Positions 47,223 to 59,759 of a DNA stretch of 64,000 nucleotides are shown here, one piece after another. The DNA is from Cryptomeria japonica (taxonomy: Eukaryota > Streptophyta > Pinopsida > Cupressales > Cupressaceae). Position 1 is the stretch's first letter, and the number at the start of each line of letters is the position of its first letter. Both the position numbers and the translations under genes were made by a program. The DNA lies in contig NC_081405.1 of NCBI RefSeq assembly GCF_030272615.1, positions 159,298,317 through 159,362,316 of the forward strand, read 5' to 3'. The notes below the pieces were generated by a model that was given only the letters and a program-made list of their open reading frames with translations, was not told the DNA's origin and did no database searches.

Positions 47223-50200
47223 ATGTCTGACAGCGAGGATGAAGAGAATGTTGATCCTAACATAGAACAAGCATCACAGAACATAGAGTCAGAAACAGGT
47301 ACTAAACAAGGAGGAGTAATAGCGTCTATGACAGGAACTCCCCATTATAATATTTTCAGAGTTAGAGGAGTTTTGAATGGACAGCGTGTGATTGTTATGC
47401 TGGATAGTGGCTCAACACATAATTTTATAGATGCAGCACTTGTGGAAAGACATGGCTTGCAGACTGAAAAACATGAGGGATTTGATGTTAGAGTAGCAGG
47501 AGGAACTAATTTATCTAGCACTCATAAAGTTCCTAAATTGAATATTACTCTTGGCAACTATACTGTTACTAATGATTTTTATGTGATTGATTTGGCCGAC
47601 ACTAATGTTGTCTTGGGCATACAGTGGATGGAAACATTAGATGAATATACCCAGAGTTTTAAAAGAATGGAATTCTCTTTTAAAATTGATGATAAGAAGG
47701 TAGTCCTTCGTGATATGTCTAACAGTGGTCCCAGGATTGTTAGTGCTAAAAGAATGGAGGCTATTTTCAGACATGGAGATGTGGCATGGTCAGCACAATG
47801 TTTAATCTCCAACAAGGTATAAGGCTTTGAGTCTAAATCTTATCAGGATGATTTGTTAACAGTATTAGATTCACATCATCTGTTTTCAGTGATATTCCTC
47901 TAGGAGTCCCACTTGATAGAGGATTTGAACATACTATTGAATTAGAAGAAGGTGCTAAACCAGTTATCACTACTCCTTATAGACACCCTAAAACATTCAG
48001 GGATGAAATAGAAAAAGCAATTAAGGAATTATTGGATATGGGGCACATCAAACCTAGTTCTAGTCCCTTTGCATCATCTGTAGTATTGGTCAAAAAGAAG
48101 GATGGAACTCTTCGTATGTGTATTGATTATCGAGCTCTTAACAAGAAAACAATCAAAAACAGGTATCCAATTCCTCGAATTGATGAATTGTTAGATGAAT
48201 TGCATGGTGCTGTTTATTTTTCTAAAATTAATTTGAGATCAAAGTATCATCAAATTAAGTTAAGAGAACAAGATATTCATAAAATTGTTTTCTGCTGTCA
48301 TTATGGTCATTATGAATTTTTGGTTATGCCGTTTGGTCCAACAAATGCTCCGACAACATTTCAGTCCTGTATGAATCATATTTTTAACAAACAGTTAAGG
48401 AGATTTTTGCTAGTATTCTTCGATGATATATTGATTTATAGCAAAACTTGGGAAGAGCATTTGAAACATATTGATATAGTTCTTGGTATTATGGAAACAC
48501 AATCATTGTATGCAAAGGCATCTAAATGTGAATTCAGAATGACTGAAATCTTGTATTTAGGGCATATGATCAGTGCAACAGGGGTACAGGTTCATCAAGA
48601 AAAGATAAAAGCCATCTTGGACTGGCCACCACCACGGAATCTTACAGAATTAAGAGGGTTCTTTGGTCTATGCAGTTATTATAGGAGGTTTGTCAGAGGT
48701 TTTTCACAGCTTGGGGCACCCTTGACAGATCTTACCAAAAAAGGGGCTTTTCGATGGACTGAGGAAGCGCAACAGGTATTTGAGAAACTCAAAGAGGTAA
48801 TGAGTTCTTGCCCAGTACTTGCTCTTCCAGATTTTAATCAGCCTTTTGTGTTGGAATGTGATGCTTCTGGGGATGGAATAGGGGTAGTTTTAATGCAAAA
48901 CAAACATCCTATAGTTTATGAAAGCAGGAAACTTAATAAGCTTGAGAAATTGTATTCTATCTATGATAAAGAAATGTTGGCAATCATGCATGCACTGACA
49001 AAATTTAGGCAATATTTGGTTGGTAGCAGATTTGTAGTGAAAACTGACCATAACAGTCTGAGATATTTCTTGGGACAAAAAGATTTAAATGACAAGCAAC
49101 AGAAATGGATCAGTAAGATTCAAGCTTATGACTTTGAGATTGAATATGTAAAGGGTAAAAATAATGTTGTTGCAGTCTGCAGATGCTTTATCTAGAAGGC
49201 CTGAAATCAATGTGATATCTGTAGTAACAGCTGATTGGAAATCTTTATTGCTGGTCAAGTATTCAAAAGATTTTTTTGCATGTGATTTGCTAGATGGTAA
49301 TATACAAGATGATAAATATAAAGTTGTTAATGATATTATTTATTACAAGGACAAGATTTATTTAATTCCAAGATCAAAGTTGAAAGAAAAAATTCTCCAA
49401 TCTATGCATGATATTCCTCTAGCAGGGCATCCAGGATACTTCAAAACGTATTGTCAGGTAAGAGAAAGGTTCACCTGGAAAGGATTAAAAAACGATGTCC
49501 TACGTTATGTCAAAGAATGCACCACCTGCCAGCAAAATAAAGCAGAGCAAACTTATCCTGCAGGGTTATTACAACCACTACCTATACCAGATCAGAAATG
49601 GGAAAGTATATCAATGGATTTTATCACAGGTTTACCGAAATCCCAAGGTAAAGATTGTATTTTTGTTGTGGTTGATAGATTAACTAAATTTGCACACTTC
49701 TTTTCTATCACTACAAAATTTACAGCAGTTCAAATTGCAGAGTTGTTCTTCAGAGAAGTTTTCCGTTTACATGGTTTACCAAAAACTATAATCAATGATA
49801 GAGATAGCAGATTTTTTAGCATATTTTGGGGGGAGCTTTTCAGATTGACAGGTACAGAGTTGAATCATAGCACCAGCTATCATCCACAAACCGATGGACA
49901 GACGGAAATAGTGAATAAGTGGATTGAAAGTTATCTTTGTAACTATGTAGCCAGTCATCAGAAGGCTTGGGTTCGTTGATTATATTTGGGTGAATATTGT
50001 TATAATACTACCTTTCATATGTCAATTGGTATGTCTCCTTTCAAAGCGTTATATGGCTATGATGTACTCTCTTTTCTTGACCTTGCTTTTGAACAGAGCA
50101 ATGTACCTAAAACTCATGATTGGCTTCAAGAAAGCCAAGACATTTTGTCAGCTCTTAAGGAGAATTTGCAATGTGCTTAGAACCAACAGAAAATCTATGC

Positions 50201-50678
50201 AGATAAAAAGCGAGTTGAACGCCATTTTGAAGTGGGGGATTTGGTATTTCTCAGGTTGCAACCTTATTGGCAAACTTCTCTCAAACGTAGTGGGTCTGAA
50301 AAATTAAAACCTCGGTTTTATGGTCCCTATCAGGTAGTCCGGAAGGTTGGTACAGTTGCCTATGAACTTGATTTACCATTGGATAGTAAGATACACAATG
50401 TATTTCATGTGTCTTGTCTCAAGAAAGCTTTGGGACAGCAAGTGTCTGTGTCCAAAAATTTACCTCCTTTGAATGATGAAGGGAAGCTCGAAATGATACC
50501 AGAAGTAATTTTGGAAACACGGGACAGGCAATTGTGGAACAGAACTATCAGAGAATATCTCATCAAATGGAAAAATCTGCCTCAAGATGATGCCACCTGG
50601 GAAAATGAAAGAGTTTTGGAGTTGCTTGAGGACAAGCAACACGAGGCAGGGGAGACTATCATGTCCCCTAATAAATAA
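47223..50678 (+). pseudogene. Element IV pol: protease, RT, RNase H, integrase, chromodomain
   Basis: Protease carries DSG (MLDSGSTHNFID), an accepted variant of DTG. RT has [27 protein letters not shown] and FFDDILIYS near 48420; RNase H has CDASGDGIGVVLM. The integrase zinc domain (HPGYFKTYCQVRERF ... CTTCQQNK) and core (SMDFITGLPKS, INDRDSRFF, GQTEIVNKW) keep all three acidic residues. A chromodomain-type end (EYLIKWKNLPQDDATWENE) lies near 50550-50610. Lesions: TAA 47820, a shift near 47885, about 7 extra bases near 49170, TGA 49977 and TAG 50178. The frame ends about 20 bases inside the 3' LTR. Confidence 0.92.
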
Positions 50679-51764
50679 CTGACGAAAGTATAAAAATATA
50701 TTAATTATTTTATATAAATCTTCCCATTCATTTATATAAATAATTAATATTTACAAGAATGTCTTTTAATTACATATATTTGTCTAATACCGTAATTAAT
50801 CCTAACTATTACGGGAGTCTTAACCAATTGATGATAATAAAAGGATAGGCAGCACCCGAGATGGGGATATGAGAATTTTATTAAAAACACCAGACCTGGA
50901 GATGGAAGTTGATTATCTATGTGATATTAACCCTTGAAGTTTGAATTCCTTTCGTCAGCCCTGTACTGGCCTATTGGGATCAAAATATTGAACTAAGCAT
51001 TGAGCCGAGAAGTAAACCGTAGCGTGGATATTTGAAGGTTGCAGAGACGTGTGTATTCCACACACCGATTGAGAGGAAAGATACGGCATTAGTGGCAAAC
51101 ACGGGTTAATTAATGCGCACAAACTACATTCCAAATTGATGGCATTGGTGATACGCACGCAGACCACACTCCATTTAAGCGTGAAACTCTGAGGGCCATG
51201 AACACCAAGAGGAACTTGTGTGAATTGTAGAGAGGAGACGGGAGTCGGCTGGTATACACCATGGAATGTTCACCGTGGAATATTACAACAGCGTAAGACC
51301 CCAAACATATGCCGTGTTGAGGTGATGGTGGTTCGAATGCAGGGGAGGCGTCACTGGCAACATATGTAGAGGCCCGATATCGGGATATAACACCCCACGT
51401 AAGGATAGCACAATGAAACCGAGTTCGGGAGCAGGAATCTTCCACGTAGTCAATCAATGAATCAACGATGAAGTTTCAGGAAGATCACTACGGCAAAATT
51501 GGCATCGTCAGTAATGCAAACCATCAGGTGCACTCATAAATGCTAAAATCAAATGTTATTGCATGTATTGTATGTCAATCAGTGCGTTGTTGAATATTGA
51601 ATGTATATCCAATCAATAGCATGAAGGTTAATTTACCTATTCAGGTTATACAAATGAAATTCATAGGCATTTTAATAAGCAACTGATTAAACTAAATAGT
51701 ACCCCTCTGCACAATCTGGTCATAAACATTTCATTATAGTCAAACCCCAATAAGGAATTTTACA
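50657..51764 (+). repeat. Element IV 3' LTR
   Basis: It starts TATCATGTCCCC (TG changed to TA) after the purine tract GAGGCAGGGGAGAC and ends GGAATTTTACA. It is the same length as the 5' copy. Confidence 0.95.
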
Positions 51765-52289
51765 ATTTGAAGGGACATTGTAGCTATTGGTGCTTGTAAG
51801 GGCTTGCAGTTTGAGGAAACTCTTGGCATAAAGTATGGACAATGCAACAAAGATGCTAGAGGTTGTATACACCTACAAAATAGGAGAAGTAGAAGGGAAT
51901 TACAATTTTGAGGATAAAACAAATTAAGGTCTGCAATGTTTGTTTGAGCATTTTTTTTTGTATTAGAGGAAGACATAACCAAGTCACCAAGATTATAGAC
52001 CTATTTCTAGAAAAAAGTATAGTTAAAAAAATATAAATGCATTGAACTTGCCACATTCTAATCTCGTTCAAGGCCAATGCTCGTGCAAGGAGTTTTGCTC
52101 CCATGCAAGGGCATAAACTTCATAGTTGTGATTTCCCTTTTCTATTCGTGACAGGCACATCAAGAGTAGATAGAATGACAAGATGACTTGTCTCGATGAT
52201 GTTTGAGCTAGTGCATTATCTATTATGCTTGTGAAAAATGTTATCAAATTAGTGAAATGAAAAATTGTAAATATTCATAACCTTGTTCT
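51765..52289. other. Non-coding DNA between element IV and the copia relic
   Basis: The first bases (AAGGGACATTGTA) may be the remaining end of the V-family LTR. Otherwise I see no gene or structure. Confidence 0.4.
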
Positions 52290-53460
52290 ACTAGTAGCAC
52301 AAAAAATGATCGGTAGAAACTATAATTCTTGGAGTCACAAAATTCAGACCACCGCAGAATTTTAAGACAAAAAATAATCATTGGCCCAAAGAACAATCCT
52401 ACAACAAATTTGTGGATTATGACAAGCTATGTCATAAGGTTTGAGTCCGTGTTCATGTTTGGCAACAATAAAATTCTGTTGAATATTGGCAAGGGTAAAA
52501 AAATTCAAGAAAAAAATTAGTGATTAATTTTTTTCATATATATATATATATATTGTAAATACTAAATATGTTAAATTAAGCATAATAATTATCAAATACA
52601 TTTGATACATTTTTAATATGTTAAATTTTAGGCAAGCAACATAGGCAGCCCTTTCAATTGAGCAACTCTATAAGGGCAAGAGCACCATTCGAGCTGGTGC
52701 ACACTGATTTGTGTGGCCCTATGCAAACCATTTCTATTGGTAAGAGCCAATATTTTATGACCTTAATAGATGACCAAATCCATAAGACAAGTTTATTTTT
52801 TGAAGCATAAACCTAAAGCTTTTGAGAAGGAAAGTGGACACTTCATCAAGGTCCTAAGATCAAATAAAGGGAGAGAGTATACCTCCAATGGGTTTGTGAA
52901 ATTTTTCAAGCATCATGGCATCAAGAAGGAGTTGACAACCAACTATACCCCATAGCAAAATGAGTGTTTCAAAGGAAGAATAGGACTATCGTGGAGATGG
53001 CAAGGAGTATGTTGAAAGCCAAGGGACTCTCAGATGAATATTGGGGTGAGGCTATAGCAACAACAGCTACAAATGCTATTCGTGACAAGATTTCAGAAGA
53101 GGCATGGACAAAATGCAAGTGGACAATAGAGCACTCGAGAATGTTCACATGTGTGGCATATGCATTTGTGCCAAAGTAGAAGAGAAAAACGTTTGATGGC
53201 AACGGTGAGAAGTACATCTTCGTGAGCTATAGTGAAGAGTCCAAGACATATAGGTTGTATAACACTGTCACCAAACAAATAGTGATTAGTAGAGACATTG
53301 AGTTCATAGAAAAGGAGTCATAGGATGGCTCGGTGGACACCCCTTCGAGTATCTCAGTTAGAGTGCCTATTGATGATGAAGATGAAGTGTATGAAGAGTG
53401 CCAAGGTGATCCTATAGCAATTATGGAACCCAGCAGTCAACTCCAGACAACACCAAATGC
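52290..53460 (+). pseudogene. Ty1/copia relic: gag start, protease trace and integrase
   Basis: Near 52290 the frame gives NYNSWSHKI, like the start of copia gag (xGENYxxWS). From 52330 comes a protease-like trace (FGNNKILLNIGKGKK). From 52630 the integrase is clear: KQHRQPF, APFELVHTDLCGPM, then a SNKGREYTS block with FFKHHGIKKEL, and NRTIVEMARSMLKAKGLSDEYWGEA. It continues with the copia-type C-terminal GKEYIFVSYSEESKTYRLYN-like part to about 53330. Several stops and shifts break it. A TA run at 52538-52554 lies in the non-coding gap. It resumes at 56510. Confidence 0.8.
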
Positions 53461-56400
53461 TGACAGACAATTAAACAGACAGGCGTAGAGCTCAATTGCA
53501 TAGTCCTCCAGATAACTCCAAACCACTGCACAATCTGCAAAAAAATAGAGAATAGACAGCTCTACAGATGTTCTGCACAACAAAGTAGTTGTAGTAGTGA
53601 GAGTTTAGACCCTTGTCACCTCCCTAATGCCAAGAATGAAGAGCACACGGTTATACTGAGAGAGGGGAGTGAATCAGTAAAACAATGATATTTTACCAAT
53701 TTAAACTTTTTCAACTTCAATCATAAGCATATAACTTATCTCCATAAACATATTCACTGCATACAAACATTCTTATGTGATCTAACTAATATGAACACAA
53801 GTAGAACACAAGATATATACGTGGAAACCCTTACAGGAGAAAACCTCAGTCAAATCAATGCTTTATATATTTCTTCTTTTACAATGCTTGTAGGTACCAA
53901 CCTACTAGAGGCACCAACCCCTACGTTTGTGAGCACCAACCCACTGGAAGCACCAACTCCCAAATCTGATTTTGTGAGTACCTACCCACTGGAAGCACCA
54001 ACTCCCAAATCTGATTTAGTGAGCACTGTACAACTCCCACTTCTGAATTTTGTGAGCACCAGCCCATGGGAAGCACCAACTCCCACTTCAGAATTCGTGA
54101 GCACCGACCCACTTCACATAAATCTGATTCTCCACCTCGACAATGTTGCTATAACAACAGATGATGGATGTCTTTTCTTCCACAACCTACTATAATCTCT
54201 TCTACAATTCTGCTATAATTTCTTCATATTCTTTTCTTCAAATCTGAAATAATCTTTTCATACATTAGCCTTAGACATTCTGCAAATAGGCTTCTCATAA
54301 TCTTCTTACAAATCTACAATAAGATGACAAAATTCACCTCTTATCTCTTCTTTATATATATCCTTTCAAATCTGATACAATATATTCATTTGCAGACCTT
54401 TTATATTTGCATACACTCCTCCTCTATATCTGCATACATCTTTACAAATCTGCACATATTCCTCTTTATATCTGCATATACATATCTTTTATATCTTCAC
54501 ATATCACTCTCACATAACACAAAATATATCTAAAAAACTCCTTCTATCTTGAGTATAATTCCAGAATTATATACCTCATCGCACATTTATGTCTTAACGT
54601 AGAAAGACATACCATTTCATAAAACAGAGCACCTTTCTAGAAAGTCATTACTAACCATAATCAAAACACAACTTTTGGTGGTTATAGTGAGATCGTTTCA
54701 GCTTAGTAAGATTCCACCCTTTTGATAATCTCATTTCTTTAATAAATTAGTTTACAAACTAACTATAATCTTCAATCTCTTCAATATTATCGCTGACTTT
54801 TAGAGATCATTCTAGAATTGTTGTCGTTAATTTCTAGCGCTGTCTCAAGAACTTCTTCACACGTATTGGGATCTGCTGTAATATTTCTTCTCGAACAAGT
54901 CTCTGTTGTGTAAATGATGATAGAATATACTTCAATTCAGTTTTTCTTTACAGACCGCTACCAAAACTTTGTTATTTATATTATACAGATCACTGATAAA
55001 AACATCCTCGCTGCTTACAGGAAGTCGACATTCTTCAAACATATTGTCAACTCAATCCTCGAGATTAGCAATATAAATCTTTCTGTATGCTGATGTCTGT
55101 AGAGTGCTTGCTGCATGTTTTAATCAGATCACAATTAATGACAAACTCTTTGTCCGTAATTGTTGACCGGTACATAGTCGCTATTCTTTTGTCTTTAACA
55201 TTTGCGTCTTAAGTTGCGGCTTTCCTCCGTCTTCATTAATATTCATGTCTTTCATCTCTAAATCTGATCACTAACCACATCGCCGTTATTCATTGTTGAA
55301 GACAAACACATCCATAATGATGCCGCCATTCTTTTATCGGGCATTTTCTTAATACAAATTGTTGATTAATAAATATTTTCACCATTCTAATTCAATTAGA
55401 ATCACCGCCTTTGTTCATCATGGAATCGCTGAAACTAAATCGATGTTCTTCATTTTGTAGTTACCATAGCTGTTGTTTATTATCAAATCTTTGATGAGGC
55501 CTCTGCTTTTATTAATTCTTTATCATTCATATTGTTGCTCTTTATATCATATTTCATCAGTGTCTTTAGAAGATGTAATCGCTGCTAACAGGGTGATGGA
55601 CTTTATAACATAGGTTGCTGTCCTTAAATATTTCCCAAGGATAATGGTTGTTGTCTTTGACCATATTAAATCGCTTATTACTGTATAGCTTTTAGATTTT
55701 TGTCTTAATTCATCTCCTCTGGAAAGCTCTCATATTATGTAGACTCTTCAATTTGTGCTTCTGTCACGTGTCATGAATATTCGATAACTCAAACATTCAA
55801 TTCCCATCATTCACTGCACTTATATATCAGTGATAATGGCCACGTTCAATCATTTATGTAATCACCAAATCACTAGATGCTGGATATCTGAATTGTATTG
55901 TATCTTTTTCTAATCTGATTGCTCCTTAATACTTCGTCATAATAAGGCTGCCATTCTTCATAAAATAAGATCGCTGTCCCATAGTATGAATGTAATTCAC
56001 TGCTTTAAGAGTTGATTCAGTCGCTGTCTTAAGAATCACTTCTTTTTCTCCATTAAGTCACTCTTATTAAATTGATTGCTACATGTTTAAAACTGATTAC
56101 ACTTTTTCTATCATTAAGACATAAGGACGCTGACTATTGCATTGTCAATTAGTCACCATCTGTTGATTACTGTCTTTGTCTTAAGCATATAAATCACTCA
56201 CTTCTGCCTTCTTTATTGCTTTCTGTCTAAAATGCATTGATCGAAATATCCTTAATTGTTATTCATAGATTATTGTGCCTGGACCTCTGTGTGTGATTAT
56301 TATATATACTTTACGATCATCTTCTTCATTTCTCCATGATTCCATATAATTGGATAAACTCTTCATATCTGCTATATATATTTTCACCAAATAATTTAAC

Positions 56401-56509
56401 TTTCACTCAGTCCAATTTCTTTGACAGTAATGATAATAACCTCACTCAATTGTTTTTATGCCAATGACAATTATTGTTTTGGCCTTTGACATCAATGACA
56501 ACATTTTCA
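53461..56509. other. Insertion splitting the copia relic, ends uncertain
   Basis: Copia coding sequence stops near 53460 and resumes near 56510, so about 3 kb was inserted. A possible start is TGTCACCTCCC near 53612 and a possible end ATCAATGACAACA near 56503, as in long copia LTRs, but no duplication was found. The block holds TATACGTGGAAACCCTTACAGG (near 53816), a phrase common in plant LTRs, the 45-bp minisatellite, and a long stretch rich in TCGCTG/TCTTCTT words from 54820 to 56480. No gene is supported. Confidence 0.4.
53893..54115 (+). repeat. 45-bp minisatellite encoding a 15-residue repeat
   Basis: Four to five units around GAGCACCAACCCACTGGAAG, each translating in the plus frame to a variant of FVSTNPLEAPTPKSD; one unit is partly degenerate (LVSTVQLPLLN). 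The frame is open from 53791 to 54195, but no start signal, splice site or family argues for a real protein. Confidence 0.7.
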
Positions 56510-57160
56510 TCAACGAAAGACGAAGAGACTAAGGGAGATTTACCAAAATGAAAGGTATGATAAAGATTTTGATGAAAATTTAGATTTTGCATTATTTTCT
56601 CATAGTGATCCAATTTATTTTGAGAATGCTATGAAACAAGATATAAATGGTTTGAGACCATGGATGAGGAAATAGATGCAATAGAGAGGCATAAAACATG
56701 GGAGCTAACCGATTTGCCTCTCAATAGACAAATTATTGGAGTGAAGTAGATCTATAAGACCAAAAGCAATGTCGAAGGAAGAATAGAAAGGCATAAGGCA
56801 AGATTCACTGTCTATGGGTACAAACAACAATTTGGTAGAGATTATGATGAGACATTTGCTCCAATTACTAGGATTGAAACCATGCGGACAGTCTTAGTAA
56901 TAACAACCCAACACAAATGGAAGGTATTTCAAATGGATGTGAAGTTTGCCTTCTTGAATGGGGTATTGAAAGAGGAATTGTGTGTGGAGCAACCACCTAG
57001 TTATGAAGTTCCAAGTAAAGAAAACAAAGTTTATAGGCTGAAGAAAGCTCTTTATGGGCTCAAGAAAGCACCACGGGCATGGTATAGTAGGATTCACTCA
57101 TATTTGTTGAGCACTGGTTTTAGTAAAAGTCATGGTGAGCCCACTATTACATCAAGGTAA
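56510..57160 (+). pseudogene. Ty1/copia reverse transcriptase, N-terminal half
   Basis: It begins RRLREIYQNE and ALFSHSDPIYFENAMKQ, then AIERHKTWELTDLP, RHKARFTVYGYKQQFGRDYD, ETFAPITRIETMRTVLVITT and QMDVKFAFLNGVLKEELCVE. KALYGLKKAPRAWYSRIHSY follows. These are RT motifs of copia; the usual VKTAFLNG is VKFAFLNG here. One stop (near 56748, fits TGG) and a shift near 56650 break it. The YVDD catalytic block and RNase H are missing; the sequence diverges after 57140. Confidence 0.9.
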
Positions 57161-57195
57161 TCAAGGCTACCCCAAGGTTTACAAATGTTATATCT

Positions 57196-57894
57196 AGACA
57201 ATGCAATGGATAGACTCAGTAAATGATGTGACTTGCTGTTATCACAAAGGAACTTGCGCTTTTCATTGGAACTGGATTACTAAACTGACTTGAACTTCAA
57301 ATAAAAGACAAAAAGGATAATGGTTAGAAGGAAAATAACATGAAGTACCAAGAAAGAACTGATCAATGAGCAATTGTTTAAAGGTACAGTATTACCATAA
57401 AAAATGAGAAGCCAAAAACCAAGAGTAAGCACACCAGAATCCAAGAAGGAGACACAAGATTTGTAAAGGGGAAAAAGCAAAGAAAAAACCCCCATGATTA
57501 TGAAGATGGCATAAAGCCTAAAAAAATACAATGAGAGAAAGAGAGAGTGATCTTAGCATAGAAATGCTTCCATAAGAAGAAAGAGAGGAGAAGCAACTCT
57601 TAAATAGAGATGAGAGGAGTTACAAAGTAACTCTCAAATCTATGAATGCCACCATTCACAATGTGTCACAATCCTCATAAGGAGGAAATCTAATATTCCT
57701 TAATAAAGGAAAATAAAAGGAATGACTTGTCCTCACACATGTACTAGAGGACAAATTACATGTAGGGATTTCAAAGGAATATCCCAAACTAAATACAAAT
57801 AAAGAAACCTAAGCCAAGTAAAGATTAAATATTCTAACAGAGAATCTGATCTAAACATCTAAGGACAATGATAATAATGGATAGTGCTTTAGAT
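57196..57894. repeat. Direct repeat, copy 1, cut by hAT C
   Basis: It starts CAATGCAATGGATAGACTCAG and ends at the hAT C target site. Its first 145 bases and its last 50 bases match 60395-60592, where the middle 490 bases are absent. It is non-coding, with GA-rich stretches near 57530-57600. It is part of an unidentified repeat family. Confidence 0.6.
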
Positions 57895-57904
57895 CATAGT
57901 TACA

Positions 57905-58080
57905 AGACTCTGCGAGTCTTGGCAAGACTCGTCGAGTCTCGAGGTGGGTCGCCCTTGCCAAGGCCAGGTGCCTCTGGACTCGGACTCGGTCGAGTCTGGC
58001 CGGGTCTTGGCAGACTCAACGAGTCTACCAGACTCGACAGACTCGCGAATCCCGAGGCCTGGACTCTACCGCCCAGGCAA
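57905..58080. repeat. GAGTC array, left side of hAT C
   Basis: Repeated GACTCG, CGAGTC and CCAGACTCGAC words in both orientations; the right-side partner is at 60260-60335. Confidence 0.8.
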
Positions 58081-58213
58081 CAATAAAAAAGCCAAAAAAA
58101 TTTTAAGTCTTTGTTTTAAGTGGAATAAACGGTGAATATGTCCAAGGATGATGTGGATGTTAGGAATTGCATGTAGAAAATATCAATTAAATGTAGATAA
58201 AGATTAAACAGAG

Positions 58214-59646
58214 TGTCATAACCCCACATTTTTGTAATTATAAAAGATTTAACATTTTTAATTAATCGGAAATGACTCCTTGTTTTATATTAATGTAATA
58301 ATCATGTTTAATTATTAACTCTTGATTTAGCTTTACCATAATGTTAATTGAATATATAATTAGTGATGTATACTAAATAAATATAAACTATAATTTAATG
58401 CATTATTAATTAAATATATAATTATTATTATTATTATTTATGGATGCATGTAATAAATCAAAAATATAAATATACAATAAAATAAAGGGGACTTTATACA
58501 TTATAAACATTATTAAGAAAAGAGACTTTATACCCTCACGCTACAATTAAAGGGGACCCTTTATTAATGTATAATAACCAATACACAATGAATAAAGCGC
58601 TTAAAACTTAGGGATTTTTCGGGAGTTTTACACCCAGCAAACACATTACGTATGTGTTACGGTGCGTCTAATCTTGGAGGCGCCGCAAGAGAGTTTCGGG
58701 TGGAAACGGTGACTCCAACAGTCACCATGCTTACTCCTCCCTCAGTCGTCGCGACCCTTGACTGGTCCGCCTCAACCCCCCCGTGGGTATTAAAGCGTAA
58801 ACTCGTGGGCAAGAGAAGGGGGAAGGGCACGCGGAAGCAGACACATAGGAGACAGCGAACAGAGAATACGAAGGGTTAGCGCGGGACAATAGCAAAGGAC
58901 GAGGTAAGCACTCTTAACCGCTGACATTCATTCTGCAGTAGAATTTAAATAAATTAAAAGGAAACTTAGGCATAAAAAGATAGGAAATTAAATACTAAAC
59001 AAATGTATGAATACATATAGACATTAAATTAGGCATTTTGTATATATAGATGTAGTCAGATTACAACCATATATAGATTGAGGATAATACAATGGGAATT
59101 ACTATGATTACATAATATTAATATTAATATATATATATATATATATATAAACCATAAGGGTATTCAAGTATATGAATGAACCTCTATATACAATCAATTT
59201 GCAAATAAACCTACAACTCCTATTTAAGGAATAAACAACGTTATGCAATTAAGGACTAATAAGTATGATATGAGTTACTACCCAGATTATGAATAAAGCA
59301 ATTGCATATCCAAACTCAGTGAGGTAGATGAGGAATTAGGCAACAGGGATAGCAGGAACTAGGCCTCTGCCAGGTAGGCCACCCATTGCAGTTGACAAAG
59401 GGCTTCTGACAGTAGGGCCAAGGGGGAGTGTACCGCCCTTGGGCCTGATAAGCGCTACGGGCATCCTATGGTAGCTAATCCTCTCAATCTCCTTAGGAAT
59501 TAAATATGGGAATTGACTTATTGATAATAAGTGACTTTAAACGAATTTGGCTAATTACACTATAAATAAATTATTCATACTCAAAATAAATTGTTGAAAT
59601 CCACTGTTTATATGTCTCTTTAGATTGCGGAGTTGGGGACATTACA
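58214..59646 (+). mobile_element. Solo LTR inside hAT C
   Basis: It starts TGTCATAACCCC, ends TTGGGGACATTACA and is flanked by CAGAG at 58209-58213 and 59647-59651. At 1433 bp and with start and end words like those of element I, it belongs to a related gypsy family. The 75-codon frame at 58652-58879 sits where element I LTR has its GC-rich block and is not supported as a gene. A run of (AT) lies at 59126-59149. Confidence 0.9.
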
Positions 59647-59759
59647 CAGAGGAATGAAATAAAAGTCATTTGAGCTTTCGGGGGCGCTCCCCTTGACCCC
59701 GTTGAATAATTTGGGGGGAAATTGCGCCAATAAAAGGGGGGAAAATTTAACCTTCGAGT

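Larger units (their letters stand above)
44764..51764 (+). mobile_element. Gypsy element IV, nearly complete
   Basis: It is 7001 bp with two 1108-bp LTRs. The flanks ATTTC (44759-44763) and ATTTG (51765-51769) fit a duplication with one change. The LTRs differ by about 4 per cent in the first 290 bases, mostly transitions. All gag and pol domains are present, with four nonsense codons and three small shifts. Confidence 0.92.

Noticed and set aside
58652-58879. GC-richer open frame of 75 codons
   Set aside because: It lies inside a solo LTR with proven ends and target duplication, has no family and occupies the same place as the GC-rich block of element I LTRs.
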